Part shown: positions 26,295 through 36,900 of the stretch, in pieces
Layout: each line of letters opens with the position of its first letter
Numbering within the stretch: the first letter of the stretch is position 1
From: Mariniphaga sp041687215
GTDB lineage: Bacteria; Bacteroidota; Bacteroidia; Bacteroidales; Prolixibacteraceae
Assembly (NCBI RefSeq): GCF_041687215.1
Contig: NZ_JAWLCI010000012.1
Location: 1-64,000 of the forward strand
Direction: 5' to 3'
Length of the DNA: 64,000 bases
Notes under the pieces: generated by a model
The model's input: only the letters and a program-made list of their open reading frames with translations
Databases searched by the model: none
Told to the model about the DNA's origin: nothing
Program-made: the position numbers and the translations under genes

Positions 26295-26882
26295 ATGAAA
26301 ACAAAAAATTTAGTTTTAACAGCAATGGCAGTATTTGTTGCAGCAACAGTATTTGCCACCCAACTCCCCACCATGAATGTAATTCCGGTACAAAATGAAA
26401 AAGCTCTGGTAGCATTTGAAACCATGTCGCCGGCGAATTTTGAGCTAACATTAAAAAACCAGCGGGGTGAAACCATTTTCTACAAAAAATCGGAAGAACC
26501 GGCACAAAGCTACAAGTTGGTTTTAGATTTACAAGATTTGGATGATGGCAATTACCATGTGAACCTGAAACACGGCAATTGTAACCTCGACAGGTTAGTT
26601 ACGATTTCGAACGGAAAGAATCTAAAGGTTGGTGAAGAAATCAGGATGTTTAGTCCGTACTACAAATTCGAAAACAACACCCTTCAGATTTCTTATCTGA
26701 ACAATTCACAAAAAAATGTATTCCTGAATATTTACCGTGACGGACAATATGTTACAGGCAAAAAACTGGGAAAAGAAATGTGTATTCAGAAAGCGCTTGA
26801 TTTCTCAAAACTTGAAAAAGGAACTTATGAAGTTGTTTTAACCAATAACAGCAACGAATTTCAGTTTACCGTTCAAAAATAA
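26295..26882 (+). CDS. small exported protein with two beta-sandwich-like repeats
   Basis: A 195-residue protein with a clear signal peptide (MKTKNLVLTAMAVFVAATVFA). Two similar halves can be seen: FELTLKNQRGETIFYKK to LDDGNYHVNL, and VFLNIYRDGQYVTGKK to LEKGTYEVVLTNNSNEFQFTVQK. Each has the strand pattern of an Ig-like sandwich, with D/EKGTY or DDGNY turns as in T9SS C-terminal or DUF3244-like domains. I do not recognise a specific function. It is a single-gene unit between pheS and the ABC/RND operon, with its own terminator. A periplasmic or surface location is inferred. Confidence 0.8.
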   Translation: MKTKNLVLTAMAVFVAATVFATQLPTMNVIPVQNEKALVAFETMSPANFELTLKNQRGETIFYKKSEEPAQSYKLVLDLQDLDDGNYHVNLKHGNCNLDRLVTISNGKNLKVGEEIRMFSPYYKFENNTLQISYLNNSQKNVFLNIYRDGQYVTGKKLGKEMCIQKALDFSKLEKGTYEVVLTNNSNEFQFTVQK

Positions 26883-26907
26883 GAAGAGTGAAATATTGAA
26901 CGCGATC

Positions 26908-26935
26908 AGGGCTCCGGTTTTCCGGGGCCTTTTTT
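26908..26935 (+). terminator. intrinsic terminator after the small exported protein gene
   Basis: An agg(g)ctccgg / ccggggcct stem with one bulged G and a tttt loop is followed by a run of six T. It sits 25 bp after the stop codon, so the following ABC/RND operon must use its own promoter in 26936-27068. Confidence 0.8.
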
Positions 26936-27068
26936 CATTTTTACCGGCGGTAATTTTAATCCTTAATTTTATACCTATCCACTAAAATTAAAATTTACTT
27001 GTCTTCATTTAAACTATTTCGCAGCGTTCAAGTCCAAATCAGTGTTTTAATTATCTGGAGGAAAAATC

Positions 27069-27962
27069 GTGCAAATAAAAATTGAGAAGCTGAACAAAGT
27101 TTACCGCAACGGGAATTATGCCATAAAAAACCTGAATCTTGAAATTCCCAACGGTATGTTTGGATTGCTGGGACCTAACGGAGCCGGCAAATCAACTCTG
27201 ATGCGGATTTTGGTTACTCTGATGAAACCTTCAAGCGGAAAGGTTATGGTAAATGATCTCGATTTAGCTAAAAACCGGCGCGAAATTCGGGCCATGCTTG
27301 GTTACCTCCCGCAAGATTTCAGTTTTTTTTCGAAATTGAAAACGTATGAGTTTTTAGATTATGCCGCAAGATTGGCCGGAATGAAAAACGGTGCCGCAAG
27401 AAAAACTGCCGTTGACCAAATGTTGGAAGAAGTGGGACTTTATGAAGCACGCGACCGCAACGCCAACAAACTCTCGGGTGGAATGAAACGCAGACTGGGA
27501 ATTGCGCAGGCTTTAATTAACAATCCTAAAATTATTATTGTGGATGAGCCAACCACGGGTCTCGATCCGGAAGAACGTATCCGGTTCCGCAATCTGCTTT
27601 CCAATTTAAGTACACGCGACGTTATTATAATTTTATCGACACATATTGTTGGAGACATTTCCAGCACCTGTCACAACATGGCATTGTTAAACAAAGGAGA
27701 ACTTGCATTTGCCGGATCACCCGAAGATTTAGTAAAAAAAGCCAAAGGAAATGTGTGGCTAATTGAAGCTACTGAAGCCGAATACCTTGAAATCAACGAG
27801 AAATATCCGGTTATTTCCACCATTCCTACCGAAGGAGGATGGGAGGTTCAGGTAGTTGCCCCGGAAATTAACGGGTATTACGGGAAACAAATTGAACCTA
27901 ATCTTGAACATGCTTACGTACATTATATGGAAAACAATTTGAACCAGTGGACAAATTCTTAA
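27069..27962 (+). CDS. ABC transporter ATP-binding protein (first gene of the ABC/RND operon)
   Basis: A 297-residue ABC ATPase starting at GTG 27069, preceded by a purine-rich GGAGG (unusual here, where most genes lack one). It has Walker A GPNGAGKS (35-42), the Q-loop YLPQDF, the signature LSGGMKRR, Walker B IIIVDEP and the switch His in STHIVGD. It resembles the DrrA/NatA/CcmA group that pairs with ABC-2 permeases. It is clearly paralogous to the ATPase domain fused to the RND pump 14 kb downstream: both share MFGLLGPNGAGKST, GYLPQ, EFLDY and ERIRFRNLL. The partner permease follows 20 bp later. Confidence 0.95.
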   Translation: MQIKIEKLNKVYRNGNYAIKNLNLEIPNGMFGLLGPNGAGKSTLMRILVTLMKPSSGKVMVNDLDLAKNRREIRAMLGYLPQDFSFFSKLKTYEFLDYAARLAGMKNGAARKTAVDQMLEEVGLYEARDRNANKLSGGMKRRLGIAQALINNPKIIIVDEPTTGLDPEERIRFRNLLSNLSTRDVIIILSTHIVGDISSTCHNMALLNKGELAFAGSPEDLVKKAKGNVWLIEATEAEYLEINEKYPVISTIPTEGGWEVQVVAPEINGYYGKQIEPNLEHAYVHYMENNLNQWTNS

Positions 27963-27982
27963 TTATATAAAATAACAAAAAG

Positions 27983-30900
27983 ATGATCTCATTGCACAAC
28001 ATATTCTCCATTGCCAAATATGAGCGTAAAACACTGCTCAGAAGCTGGTTTTTCCGCATTTTTGGTATATTGTCATTGCTGGTTCTTTTTGCGTTAAACT
28101 TTGGTATGATAATAGAAGGAGGCGGAGACCAGGGATGGGCAATTCGGAGTATTCCGGCTGCAATTCCCTATTTCAACCTGCTCATTTTAAATGTGGCCCA
28201 AGCTATTATCGCTGTTTTTCTGGCTTCCGATTTTTTAAAGCGCGACAAAAAACTCGATACCACCGAGGTAATTTATATGCGTTCGATGACCAATGGCGAA
28301 TATGTTATTGGCAAAACCTGGGGAAACCTTCAGGTGTTTTTGTTCCTGAATATTGCCGTAGTTTTAATGGCTCTTATTTTCAACATGCTTTCGCAACAAA
28401 CCTCCATAAACTGGGAATCTTACGGTATTTACCTGGTACTTATCAGTGTGCCAACGCTGGTTTTTATTATGGGACTTTCGTTTTTGCTGATGAGTGTTAT
28501 CCGTAACCAGGCCATTACTTTTGTGCTTATTTTGGGTTATATCGGTATCACCTTGTTTTTACTCGAAGACAGGTTTTATTACATTTTCGATTACATGGCT
28601 TTTAACATTCCCATGTTAATTTCAGACATTGCCGGAATGGGAAACATGGAAAAAGTGCTTGTTCACCGCGGAATCTATTTTTCGCTGGGAATCAGCTTTA
28701 TATTTATGACTATCTTCCTGTTAAAACGACTACCCCAATCGGAATCCATGACTTGGTTCTCACTAATTTTTGCCATTTTATTTTTTGTGGCAGGTGGTTA
28801 TTTTGCCTGGCAACACATTAACCAGTTTAAAACAAATGCAACATTACGTGATGAGGCCATTGCCTTAAACAACTCTTTCGTAAAGGAATCGCTGCCTGCA
28901 ACTATTTCCAACTCTATCGTTCTAATTCACAAAGGCAACAGCATTGAATCCGTTTCAAAATTAACGGTTAAAAACAAAAAAAATGTACCCCTAAACAAAC
29001 TCATTTTCAGTTTAAATAACGGATTAGCCGTACAAAGTTTTAAACTCAACGGACAAGAAACGCCCTTTGAACGTAAAAATCACCTCATAATCAGCGAAAA
29101 TATTACCTTGCAGCCCGGTCAGGAAGCAGAAATTGAAATTTCCTATTCAGGGGGAATAAATGAAACACTTTGCTACCTCGATATTCCGGAAGAAGAACGT
29201 ACAGAAAAGTATGGAAAATTTGTGTTGAACGTGGATAAAAGGTATGCTTTTTTAACGCCGCAATATATACTGCTTACACCGGAAGCAAACTGGTACCCCA
29301 GAACAGGAGTAACATACAGCACCGAAGATGTTAGCTGGAACCACCCGGAATTTATAAACTTCAGTCTGGAAGTAAAAACCCAGCCAGGCCTTCAACCGGT
29401 TTCACAGGGTGAAATGACCAAAGTTTCTGAAGGACAATTCGTGTTTATCAATACTGTTCCGCTAACACAAATATCACTGGCCATTGGAAATTACGAAAAG
29501 AAAAACATTCAGACCGACAGTCTGGAATACGGAATCTGGCATATAAAGGGACACGATTATTTCACCGAGGCATTCCCGGAAACAAAGGATACACTGGCCC
29601 AGTTGGTAAACGAAAGAATGGGCGACTTTGAACGGTCTTACAATTTGGACTATGCGTTTGACCGCTTCTTTTTGGTGGAAGTACCGGCCCAGTTTAAAAC
29701 ATACGAACGCATTTGGTCGGGCAGGCAGGAGTTTATTCAGCCCGAGCAGGTTTTAATTCCTGAAAAAGGTTTTATGCTGCGTGAAGCCGATTTTGAAGGT
29801 TCAAAAAAAAGAATGGAACGCTGGGGAAGGCGTGGGGATAATAACATGACCGAAAAGGACAAGGAAATTCGTCTGCTTTACGATTTTATGAGAATTTTTA
29901 CGGAACAGCAGTCAGCCGACTTTCAGCGAAACAGGGGCAATTTTACGGTACAGGAAATACCTAATCCTTATTTCATTTTTGCTATGTTTTACAACTTCCA
30001 GAATAATATTATTTCAGACCAGTGGCCCATTACCAACCGCATTTTCGAGGCTTACCTCAAAAGCCAGTCGGCAGACATGCGCTCTGGCTGGATGCGCAAC
30101 ATGCAGGGAATGAGCGACGACGAACTGGCAAACATTGCCCTTCAGGACAGCACCTTCGAAGAAATTCTTGCCGATCCGAGGCAGAAAAAAATAATTGACA
30201 ATGTAATTAAATTAAAAGGTGAAGTACTTTTTTCCATGGTACAGTGGAAAGCCGGACAAGAAGAATTTGAAGATTTTCTGCGCGAAGTGCTCATGGAATT
30301 CCGCTTTCAAAACATCGATTTTGAGCAATTCGACCAAATCATCAACGAAAAATTTGGGGTTCAACTAATTCCAATGATGGATGAGTGGTTTAAGGCCAAA
30401 ACACTTCCCGGCTTTTTATTTTCTCCAATTGAAGCGGTAAAAGTAAAAACCGGCGACCGGATGCAAACCAAGGTTTCGGTGAAAATAACAAACTTTTCTG
30501 ATACAGAGGGAATTGTTAAACTTTCATTCAGAATGGGGGGTGGAGGTGGCCCCGGCAGAGGTTTTGGAGGAGGCGGCGGCTCTGATGATATGATTAACAA
30601 ACTGGTGTATCTGGACCCGCACCAGACAAAAGATGTAAATTACATGTTTGATGCCGACCCGAGGATGGTAATGATAAACACCATGACATCACAAAATATT
30701 CCGCAGGTAATTATGGAAGGATTTCGCGATGTGGAAGAAGACCCACGGGCCGTTCCGCAAGACGGTGAAACCATTTCTGACACCCCGGTGCGAAAACAAC
30801 TGCCCGGAGAATATATTGTTGACAATGAGGATCCGCAGTTTGAAATTACCCAAACAGAAGACATTAGCCTGCTTGAAAAATGGCTGGCAAAAGATACCGA

Positions 30901-31324
30901 AGACGCTCAAAAATATTCGGGATTGAACTACTGGCGTCCTCCGGCAAACTGGACAGCAAGTACCAATTCTGACTTTTTTGGCGAATACGTTCGTTCTGCA
31001 CATTACATTAAAGCAGGCGACGGTTCTATGAAGGCAAAATGGCATGTACTTATTGAGGAAGCCGGTTATTACGATGTGTATTACCATTTATATAAACCCC
31101 GCAGATTTGGTCGTGGAGGAAATGACGATAGTGGTGAATACCAGTTTTTTATATACAGCGATGAAGGTACTGAGGAACAATCTTTGGCCATTCAAAGTGC
31201 CGAAGAAGGCTGGAACCATTTGGGTTCGTATTACTTTGCACCCGATACTGCTCTTGTTGAGTTAACCAATAAATCAGAATCGCGAATGGTTTTTGCCGAT
31301 GCCGTGCGCCTTGTAAAATTGTAA
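27983..31324 (+). CDS. ABC-2 permease fused to a degenerate M1 peptidase and a golvesin-like domain
   Basis: A 1113-residue protein. Residues 1-275 hold six or seven helices of an ABC-2 permease (RSWFFRIFGILSLLVLF; VAQAIIAVFLASDFLKRDKK). From about 300 to 840 it follows the M1 aminopeptidase layout seen in some ABC permease fusions (YAFLTPQYILLTPEANWYP; KGEVLFSMVQWKAG), but there is no HExxH zinc motif; the corresponding region reads NPYFIFAMFYNFQNN. A Gly-rich loop (852-866) leads to a C-terminal golvesin/xanthan-lyase-like beta domain (about 970-1113: YIVDNEDPQFEIT, YYDVYYHLYKP, MVFADAVRLVKL). The probable role is membrane subunit with a large extracytoplasmic binding arm. Confidence 0.88.
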   Translation: MISLHNIFSIAKYERKTLLRSWFFRIFGILSLLVLFALNFGMIIEGGGDQGWAIRSIPAAIPYFNLLILNVAQAIIAVFLASDFLKRDKKLDTTEVIYMRSMTNGEYVIGKTWGNLQVFLFLNIAVVLMALIFNMLSQQTSINWESYGIYLVLISVPTLVFIMGLSFLLMSVIRNQAITFVLILGYIGITLFLLEDRFYYIFDYMAFNIPMLISDIAGMGNMEKVLVHRGIYFSLGISFIFMTIFLLKRLPQSESMTWFSLIFAILFFVAGGYFAWQHINQFKTNATLRDEAIALNNSFVKESLPATISNSIVLIHKGNSIESVSKLTVKNKKNVPLNKLIFSLNNGLAVQSFKLNGQETPFERKNHLIISENITLQPGQEAEIEISYSGGINETLCYLDIPEEERTEKYGKFVLNVDKRYAFLTPQYILLTPEANWYPRTGVTYSTEDVSWNHPEFINFSLEVKTQPGLQPVSQGEMTKVSEGQFVFINTVPLTQISLAIGNYEKKNIQTDSLEYGIWHIKGHDYFTEAFPETKDTLAQLVNERMGDFERSYNLDYAFDRFFLVEVPAQFKTYERIWSGRQEFIQPEQVLIPEKGFMLREADFEGSKKRMERWGRRGDNNMTEKDKEIRLLYDFMRIFTEQQSADFQRNRGNFTVQEIPNPYFIFAMFYNFQNNIISDQWPITNRIFEAYLKSQSADMRSGWMRNMQGMSDDELANIALQDSTFEEILADPRQKKIIDNVIKLKGEVLFSMVQWKAGQEEFEDFLREVLMEFRFQNIDFEQFDQIINEKFGVQLIPMMDEWFKAKTLPGFLFSPIEAVKVKTGDRMQTKVSVKITNFSDTEGIVKLSFRMGGGGGPGRGFGGGGGSDDMINKLVYLDPHQTKDVNYMFDADPRMVMINTMTSQNIPQVIMEGFRDVEEDPRAVPQDGETISDTPVRKQLPGEYIVDNEDPQFEITQTEDISLLEKWLAKDTEDAQKYSGLNYWRPPANWTASTNSDFFGEYVRSAHYIKAGDGSMKAKWHVLIEEAGYYDVYYHLYKPRRFGRGGNDDSGEYQFFIYSDEGTEEQSLAIQSAEEGWNHLGSYYFAPDTALVELTNKSESRMVFADAVRLVKL

Positions 31325-31373
31325 GTAAAATTGAAAAAACAGAAATATGAAGTCGTTTAAAAAATTAAACCAA

Positions 31374-32846
31374 ATGCGAAAAATATTTTTTTTACTTTCG
31401 CTTTTTCTTTTTTCCGTTTCAGGAATTAAGGCTCAGGAAATTCTTACTCTCGACATGGCTTTTCAAATTGCTGAAACCAGCAGCCCCGATTTGCAACAAT
31501 CGTTGTTAAATCTCGAGCGGTTTCAGAAAAACCTGGAAGCTCAGCGGGCAGCGCTTAAATCGCGTTTTTCGCTCGACGTTTCTCCCGTTAATTTCAGCCG
31601 GAACCGCCGGTTCGACAACAGGGTTTCGCAATGGTACACCAACGAAAATTTTGAAACCAATGCCCTCTTCAGGGTAGAACAACCCATTCTGCTCACCGAT
31701 GGAACTATTTCACTTACCAATCAGTTCGGTTGGCAAAGCAGCTATTCTGATGCGTCTGATATTGAAAGTCAGGTATTTTTCAACAACCTGTACCTAAATT
31801 ATAATCAGCCATTATTTACCTACAACCGGCAAAAACTGGAGTTAAAAGAACTTGAACTGAATTTCGAAAACGCCAACATCGGGTATGTTATGCAGCGACT
31901 AAACATGGAAAGGAATGTAACCCAATTCTTTTACAATGTATATATGACCCAGATGAACCTGAACATTGCCAAAGAAGAATTATCCAATACCCAAAAAAGC
32001 TACGAAATCATAAAAAATAAAGTGGATGCCGGCCTGGCCGCCATGGAAGAATTGTACCAGGCCGAACTCAACCTGGCTACTTCAAATTCCTCGCTTCAGG
32101 ACAGGGAGGTGGCATTTGAAAATGCAAAAGACCAGCTTAAACTTTATCTGGGAATGGACCTTTATACAGACTTCTCCATTCTTGCCGATGTTTCGGCCAA
32201 CCCGGTTCCGGTTGATTTGGAAAAAGCCATTGAAACCGGTCTGGAGTCGCGAATGGAACTTCGCCAAAGGGAAATAGATATTGAGTCGAGCCAATTCGAC
32301 CTCATCCGCACAAAATCGTTAAACGAATTCAGAGGCGATGTAAACCTGCGTTTGGGTATTTCGGGCGATAACCGGAATCTCGACCAGATTTTTGATGCAC
32401 CAACCAACAGTCCTTCAGTTGGTATCAGTTTTAATGTTCCGCTTTTCGACTGGGGTGAGAAAAAAGCGCGAATTGCCGCCCAGGAGGCAGCCATTGAATC
32501 GCAGAAACTCAATTACACCGAAGAGCAGAATCAGATAATCATTGGAATCAGGCAGGCATTTCGCAATTTACAAAACCAACTTAACCAGATTGCCATTGCC
32601 GAACAAAGCCAGACCAATGCAGAACTGACATACGAAATTAACCTGGAACGGTACGAAAACGGCGACCTCACCGGTATGGATTTGAATCTTTACCAGGCCC
32701 AGCTTTCGGAGCGTAAAATTGCTTATGCACAGGCGCTTATAAACTACAAAATTGAATTGCTCAACCTGAAAATACAGAGTCTTTTCGATTTCGAAAACAA
32801 TGAACCCATCATTCCTGCAGACTTATATTTAAATCAAAACAACTAA
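31374..32846 (+). CDS. TolC-like outer-membrane efflux protein
   Basis: A 490-residue protein from the ATG at 31374 with signal MRKIFFLLSLFLFSVSGIKAQ; an alternative ATG lies 9 codons upstream. It has the two-fold repeat of TolC/OEP proteins, with long coiled-coil helices (NIAKEELSNTQKSYEIIKNKV; NAELTYEINLERYENGDLT) and a periplasmic equatorial region. It forms the trimeric outer-membrane duct of tripartite pumps. It lies between the ABC permease gene and the membrane fusion protein gene, so one duct could serve both the ABC and RND parts. Confidence 0.94.
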   Translation: MRKIFFLLSLFLFSVSGIKAQEILTLDMAFQIAETSSPDLQQSLLNLERFQKNLEAQRAALKSRFSLDVSPVNFSRNRRFDNRVSQWYTNENFETNALFRVEQPILLTDGTISLTNQFGWQSSYSDASDIESQVFFNNLYLNYNQPLFTYNRQKLELKELELNFENANIGYVMQRLNMERNVTQFFYNVYMTQMNLNIAKEELSNTQKSYEIIKNKVDAGLAAMEELYQAELNLATSNSSLQDREVAFENAKDQLKLYLGMDLYTDFSILADVSANPVPVDLEKAIETGLESRMELRQREIDIESSQFDLIRTKSLNEFRGDVNLRLGISGDNRNLDQIFDAPTNSPSVGISFNVPLFDWGEKKARIAAQEAAIESQKLNYTEEQNQIIIGIRQAFRNLQNQLNQIAIAEQSQTNAELTYEINLERYENGDLTGMDLNLYQAQLSERKIAYAQALINYKIELLNLKIQSLFDFENNEPIIPADLYLNQNN

Positions 32847-32867
32847 TTCAGAAAAAACAGTTTAAAA

Positions 32868-33926
32868 ATGAAAAATATTAAATTCTTCCCGCTTATTATT
32901 CTGGTTGCTTTAGCTGCTGCTTGTAACCAGCAAACCCAGTCAGAGAGCAGCGAACTGGCTGTTCCGGTTTCTGTTGAAGATATCCGCCTTCAGAGCATCG
33001 AACAATTTATAAGTACCACCGGTACGGTAAATGCCACAGCAGAAGTGGCTCTGAATTCTGAAATGGCCGGTGACTATTACCTGCAAAACAATCCGGCAAC
33101 CGGAAGGACTTTTAAACCGGGAGACAGGGTAAATAAAGGGCAAACCATTATTAGGTTCGAAAACGAAGAATACGTTAACAACCTGGCCATGGATGCCGTT
33201 AAACTGAATCTGGAAATTTCGGAGCAGGAATATGAAAAACAAAAGTCGTTATATGAAAAAGGCGGCGTTACCCTTCGTGAACTGCGCAATTCGGAAGTTT
33301 CGAAAACCAATGCGCAATACAATTACGAAAATGCACAAATTCAAATGGCCAAAATGAGTGTAAAAGCTCCTTTTTCAGGCGTAATTGTTGAATTACCCTA
33401 TTACACCAGAGGTGTGCGGGTGGCACAAGGTTCGCCCATGGTTACCCTGATGAGCTACAACCAAATGTACATGAATATTAACCTGCCCGAAAAAAATATT
33501 GAAGAACTGAAACTGGGACAGGAAGTTTTGGTAACTAATTATACACTTCCCGAAGATACACTCAGGGGAAAAGTAACAGAACTTTCACCGGCAATTAGCA
33601 CCGAAACAAGAACGTTTTCAGGCAAAATTGAAATTTCAAATCCTGAACTGATGTTACGCCCGGGGATGTTTGTAAAGGCTGATATTATTACTGCCAGGAA
33701 AGACAGCACCATCGTAATTCCCAAAGATGTTATTCTTTCCGGAGGACGGGGCAAGTATGTATTTATTGTTGGCAGGAACAGTGCCGCCGACGATCGCCGC
33801 ATAACCACCGGACTCGAAAACCAGAATTTTGTGGAAGTAACCGAAGGACTGGCAGTAAACGACAGGTTAATTATTAAAGGCTTTGAAACGCTTCGCGACA
33901 ATTCCAAAGTTCGAATTATCCGTTAG
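32868..33926 (+). CDS. RND/ABC periplasmic adaptor (membrane fusion) lipoprotein
   Basis: A 352-residue adaptor with lipobox AAAC (Cys19). It has the lipoyl half-motifs (GDYYLQNNPATGRTFKPGDRVNKGQTIIRFEN and MSVKAPFSGVIVELPYYTRGVRVAQGSPMVTL) flanking a helical hairpin (NLEISEQEYEKQKSLYEKGGVTLRE). A beta-barrel domain (TYTLPEDTLRGKV-like) and a membrane-proximal domain (VIPKDVILSGGRGKYVFIV) follow. It bridges the inner-membrane pump and the TolC-like duct. It is 21 bp after the tolC-like gene and 35 bp before the first RND gene. Confidence 0.95.
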   Translation: MKNIKFFPLIILVALAAACNQQTQSESSELAVPVSVEDIRLQSIEQFISTTGTVNATAEVALNSEMAGDYYLQNNPATGRTFKPGDRVNKGQTIIRFENEEYVNNLAMDAVKLNLEISEQEYEKQKSLYEKGGVTLRELRNSEVSKTNAQYNYENAQIQMAKMSVKAPFSGVIVELPYYTRGVRVAQGSPMVTLMSYNQMYMNINLPEKNIEELKLGQEVLVTNYTLPEDTLRGKVTELSPAISTETRTFSGKIEISNPELMLRPGMFVKADIITARKDSTIVIPKDVILSGGRGKYVFIVGRNSAADDRRITTGLENQNFVEVTEGLAVNDRLIIKGFETLRDNSKVRIIR

Positions 33927-33961
33927 GAAACATACCGGAAAATCATTAGAAATTATTTAAA

Positions 33962-36900
33962 ATGAAGAAATTAACCCAATTTTCTGTCAATTACCCGGTA
34001 ACCATCCTAATGATTGTCCTGGGAGTCATCCTCCTGGGGTACATTTCGTTTGACAAGCTGGGGGTTGACTTGTTCCCCGATTTAAACTCGCCCCGGATTT
34101 TCGTGGAAATTACTTCGGGCGAGCGGCCACCGGAGGAAATGGAAAAACAATTTGTTGAAAACATTGAAGCGCTGGCCATTCGCCAGTCCGATGTGATTCA
34201 GGTTTCTTCCATTACCCGGGTTGGCACAGCACAAATTACGGTAGAATATGCCTGGAATAAAGATATGGACGAGGCTTTCCTCGACCTGCAAAAAGCATTG
34301 AATTCACTTACCCAAAACGCCGAAATTGACGACCTGCGCATAACCCAGCACGACCCGAATACTGCACCGGTAATGTTGATTGCCGTTAAACACAGCGAAA
34401 TTACCGACATGAACGAAATCCGAAAAGTTGCGGAAAATTACATTCGTAACGAACTGGTACGTTTGGAAGGTGTGGCAGAGGTTGAACTTTCGGGACAGGA
34501 AGAAAGCGAAGTGGTTATAAAAACCGACCACTACCGGTTGGAATCTCAAGGCCTTACACTCGACGAGGTAAGTTCACGCATTCAAAACTTTAACCGCAAT
34601 GTTTCGGGCGGAAGAATAAGTGAAATGGGTCTTCAATACATTGTAAAAGGAGTTCGGTTGCTCAACGATGTGGAAGATTTTGAAAACCTGATTGTTGGTT
34701 ACAAAGCTACTCGGGTGGAAACCGAAGAGCGTCCCCGCGTTGAAATGGCACCGGTTTTTCTGCGCGATGTAGCCACTGTTTCCCTGGCAAATAAAGAACC
34801 TGCCAACATCGTACATTTTAATGGTGAAAGATGTGTTGGGTTGGCTGTTTACAAAGAAACCAAATTTAACACCGTAAAGGCGGTGGATCAAATAAACGAA
34901 GCGCTGGTAAATATTGAAAGAGCACTGCCCGGTTACAATCTGCAGCAGGTAACCAATCAGGGACGTTTTATAAGTAGCGCCATTGGCGAGGTTCAAAACA
35001 CAGCATTGCTTGGTATTTTACTGGCCGTATTTGTGCTTTTTCTTTTCCTGCGAAGGCTGGGAACCACACTTATCGTAAGTATTGCCATTCCAATTTCCAT
35101 TATTGCCACCTTCAACCTAATGTACTTTAATAACCTCACCATCAATATTATGACATTGGGAGGTCTGGCACTTGGTGCAGGTATGTTGGTTGACAACGCC
35201 ATTGTTGTTCTCGAAAATATTTTCAGAAATCACGAAAACGGAATGAGTGTAAAAGATGCAGCAGTTAACGGAACCGCCGAAGTAGGAGGCGCCATTACAG
35301 CTTCAACGCTCACCACCATTGTCGTTTTCCTGCCAATTGTTTACCTGCACGGGGCATCGGGCGAATTATTCAAAGACCAGGCCTGGACCGTGGCATTTTC
35401 TCTGGTTTCCTCTTTATTCGTGGCCATTTTTGTAATTCCAACCCTTTATCACCGGTTCTATAAAAACAAAAAATCCCCCACTAAAAAAAGTTCAGTAAAA
35501 ATGGGCGGATACAGCCGTTTTCTCGATAAATTATTGAAAGTGAAATGGATGGTGGTTATTGTAACTACTCTGTTGGTATTAGGTTCGTTTATGCTGGTTC
35601 CGTTTATTGGCACAGAATTTATGCCCAAAACCGAAACCCGCGAATTTACCATGAACCTGAAAATGCAGGAAGGTACAAAATTGGTTCGAACTGAATCTAC
35701 GGTTCAAAATATAGAATCCATTCTTACTGAATATTTAGGCGATAATCTGGATAAAATCTATTCGCACTCAGGACCTTCAACCAGTATTTTGGGTGACGAA
35801 ACAGCCGTTTTTCAAGGCGAAAACACAGCTCAAATAAAGGTGATTTTAACGGAAGATGCTACGCTTACAACAGGCCAGGTTATTGAAACAATGGATAACC
35901 TCACGGCAGATATTTCCGGCCTTGAAATTAGTTATGCCGAAGAGCAAAGTGCGCTAAAATCTATTTTGGGAACTGAAGAAGCCCCGGTTGTTGTGGAAGT
36001 AAGAGGCGAAGAGCTCGACGAAATTGAAGCAGTGTTAAACCAGGTGAAAGAACGGATGATGAACATAGAAGGATTGTTTAACATTCAAACTTCAATAGAA
36101 GAAGGTGCACCTGAAGTTGAGGTGCATGTTGACCGCATCAGGGCCGGAATGTATAATCTCGATATCAATACTGTTATTACGCAAATTCAGGACCAGTTGG
36201 AGGGAAAAAATGCCGGACAAATGGAACAATCAGGTGAAATGCGCGATATCACCATTAAAGTTCCTGAAAAAGGGTTGAATGAAATTTATAACCTCACAAT
36301 CAGCTCCGGAAACCAGGTGTTCAGGCTCAGCGAAATTGCCGAAATTACTTTTGGTACTTCCCCAAAAGAAATACTAAGAAAAAACCAAAACCGCATTGGA
36401 CGGGTTACTTCACAAATGGACAAAGGACTTGCTTTGGAACATGTTGCTAATAACATCAGGCAGGAAACTGCAAATATAGAATTACCACTGAATTACAGGA
36501 TTTTGGTGACCGGCGAAGAAGAAAAAAGGCAGGAATCGATGAGTAGTCTCGGATTTGCACTGCTGCTTTCAATAATTCTGGTTTACATGGTCATGGCGTC
36601 ACAATTTGAATCGTTGATTCATCCGTTTACCATTTTGCTTACCATCCCGCTGGCGGTTGTTGGAAGTATTCTCATCTTTTTTGCCCTCGGAAAAACTTTA
36701 AACATTATGGCGCTTATCGGAATAATTATGCTGGCCGGTATTGCGGTTAACAACTCCATCATTCTGGTTGACCGCATAAACCAGCTTATCCGGGAGGGAA
36801 ATACAAGAAGAGATGCCATTTTACAAGCCGGACAACAACGCATAAGACCCATTATAATGACCAGTTTAACCACAGTGCTTGCCCTGTTGCCATTAACTTT

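Noticed and set aside
29600..30000. Active M1 metallopeptidase in the ABC permease fusion
   Set aside because: The overall layout fits M1, but I could find no HExxH or following zinc-ligand Glu in this stretch.
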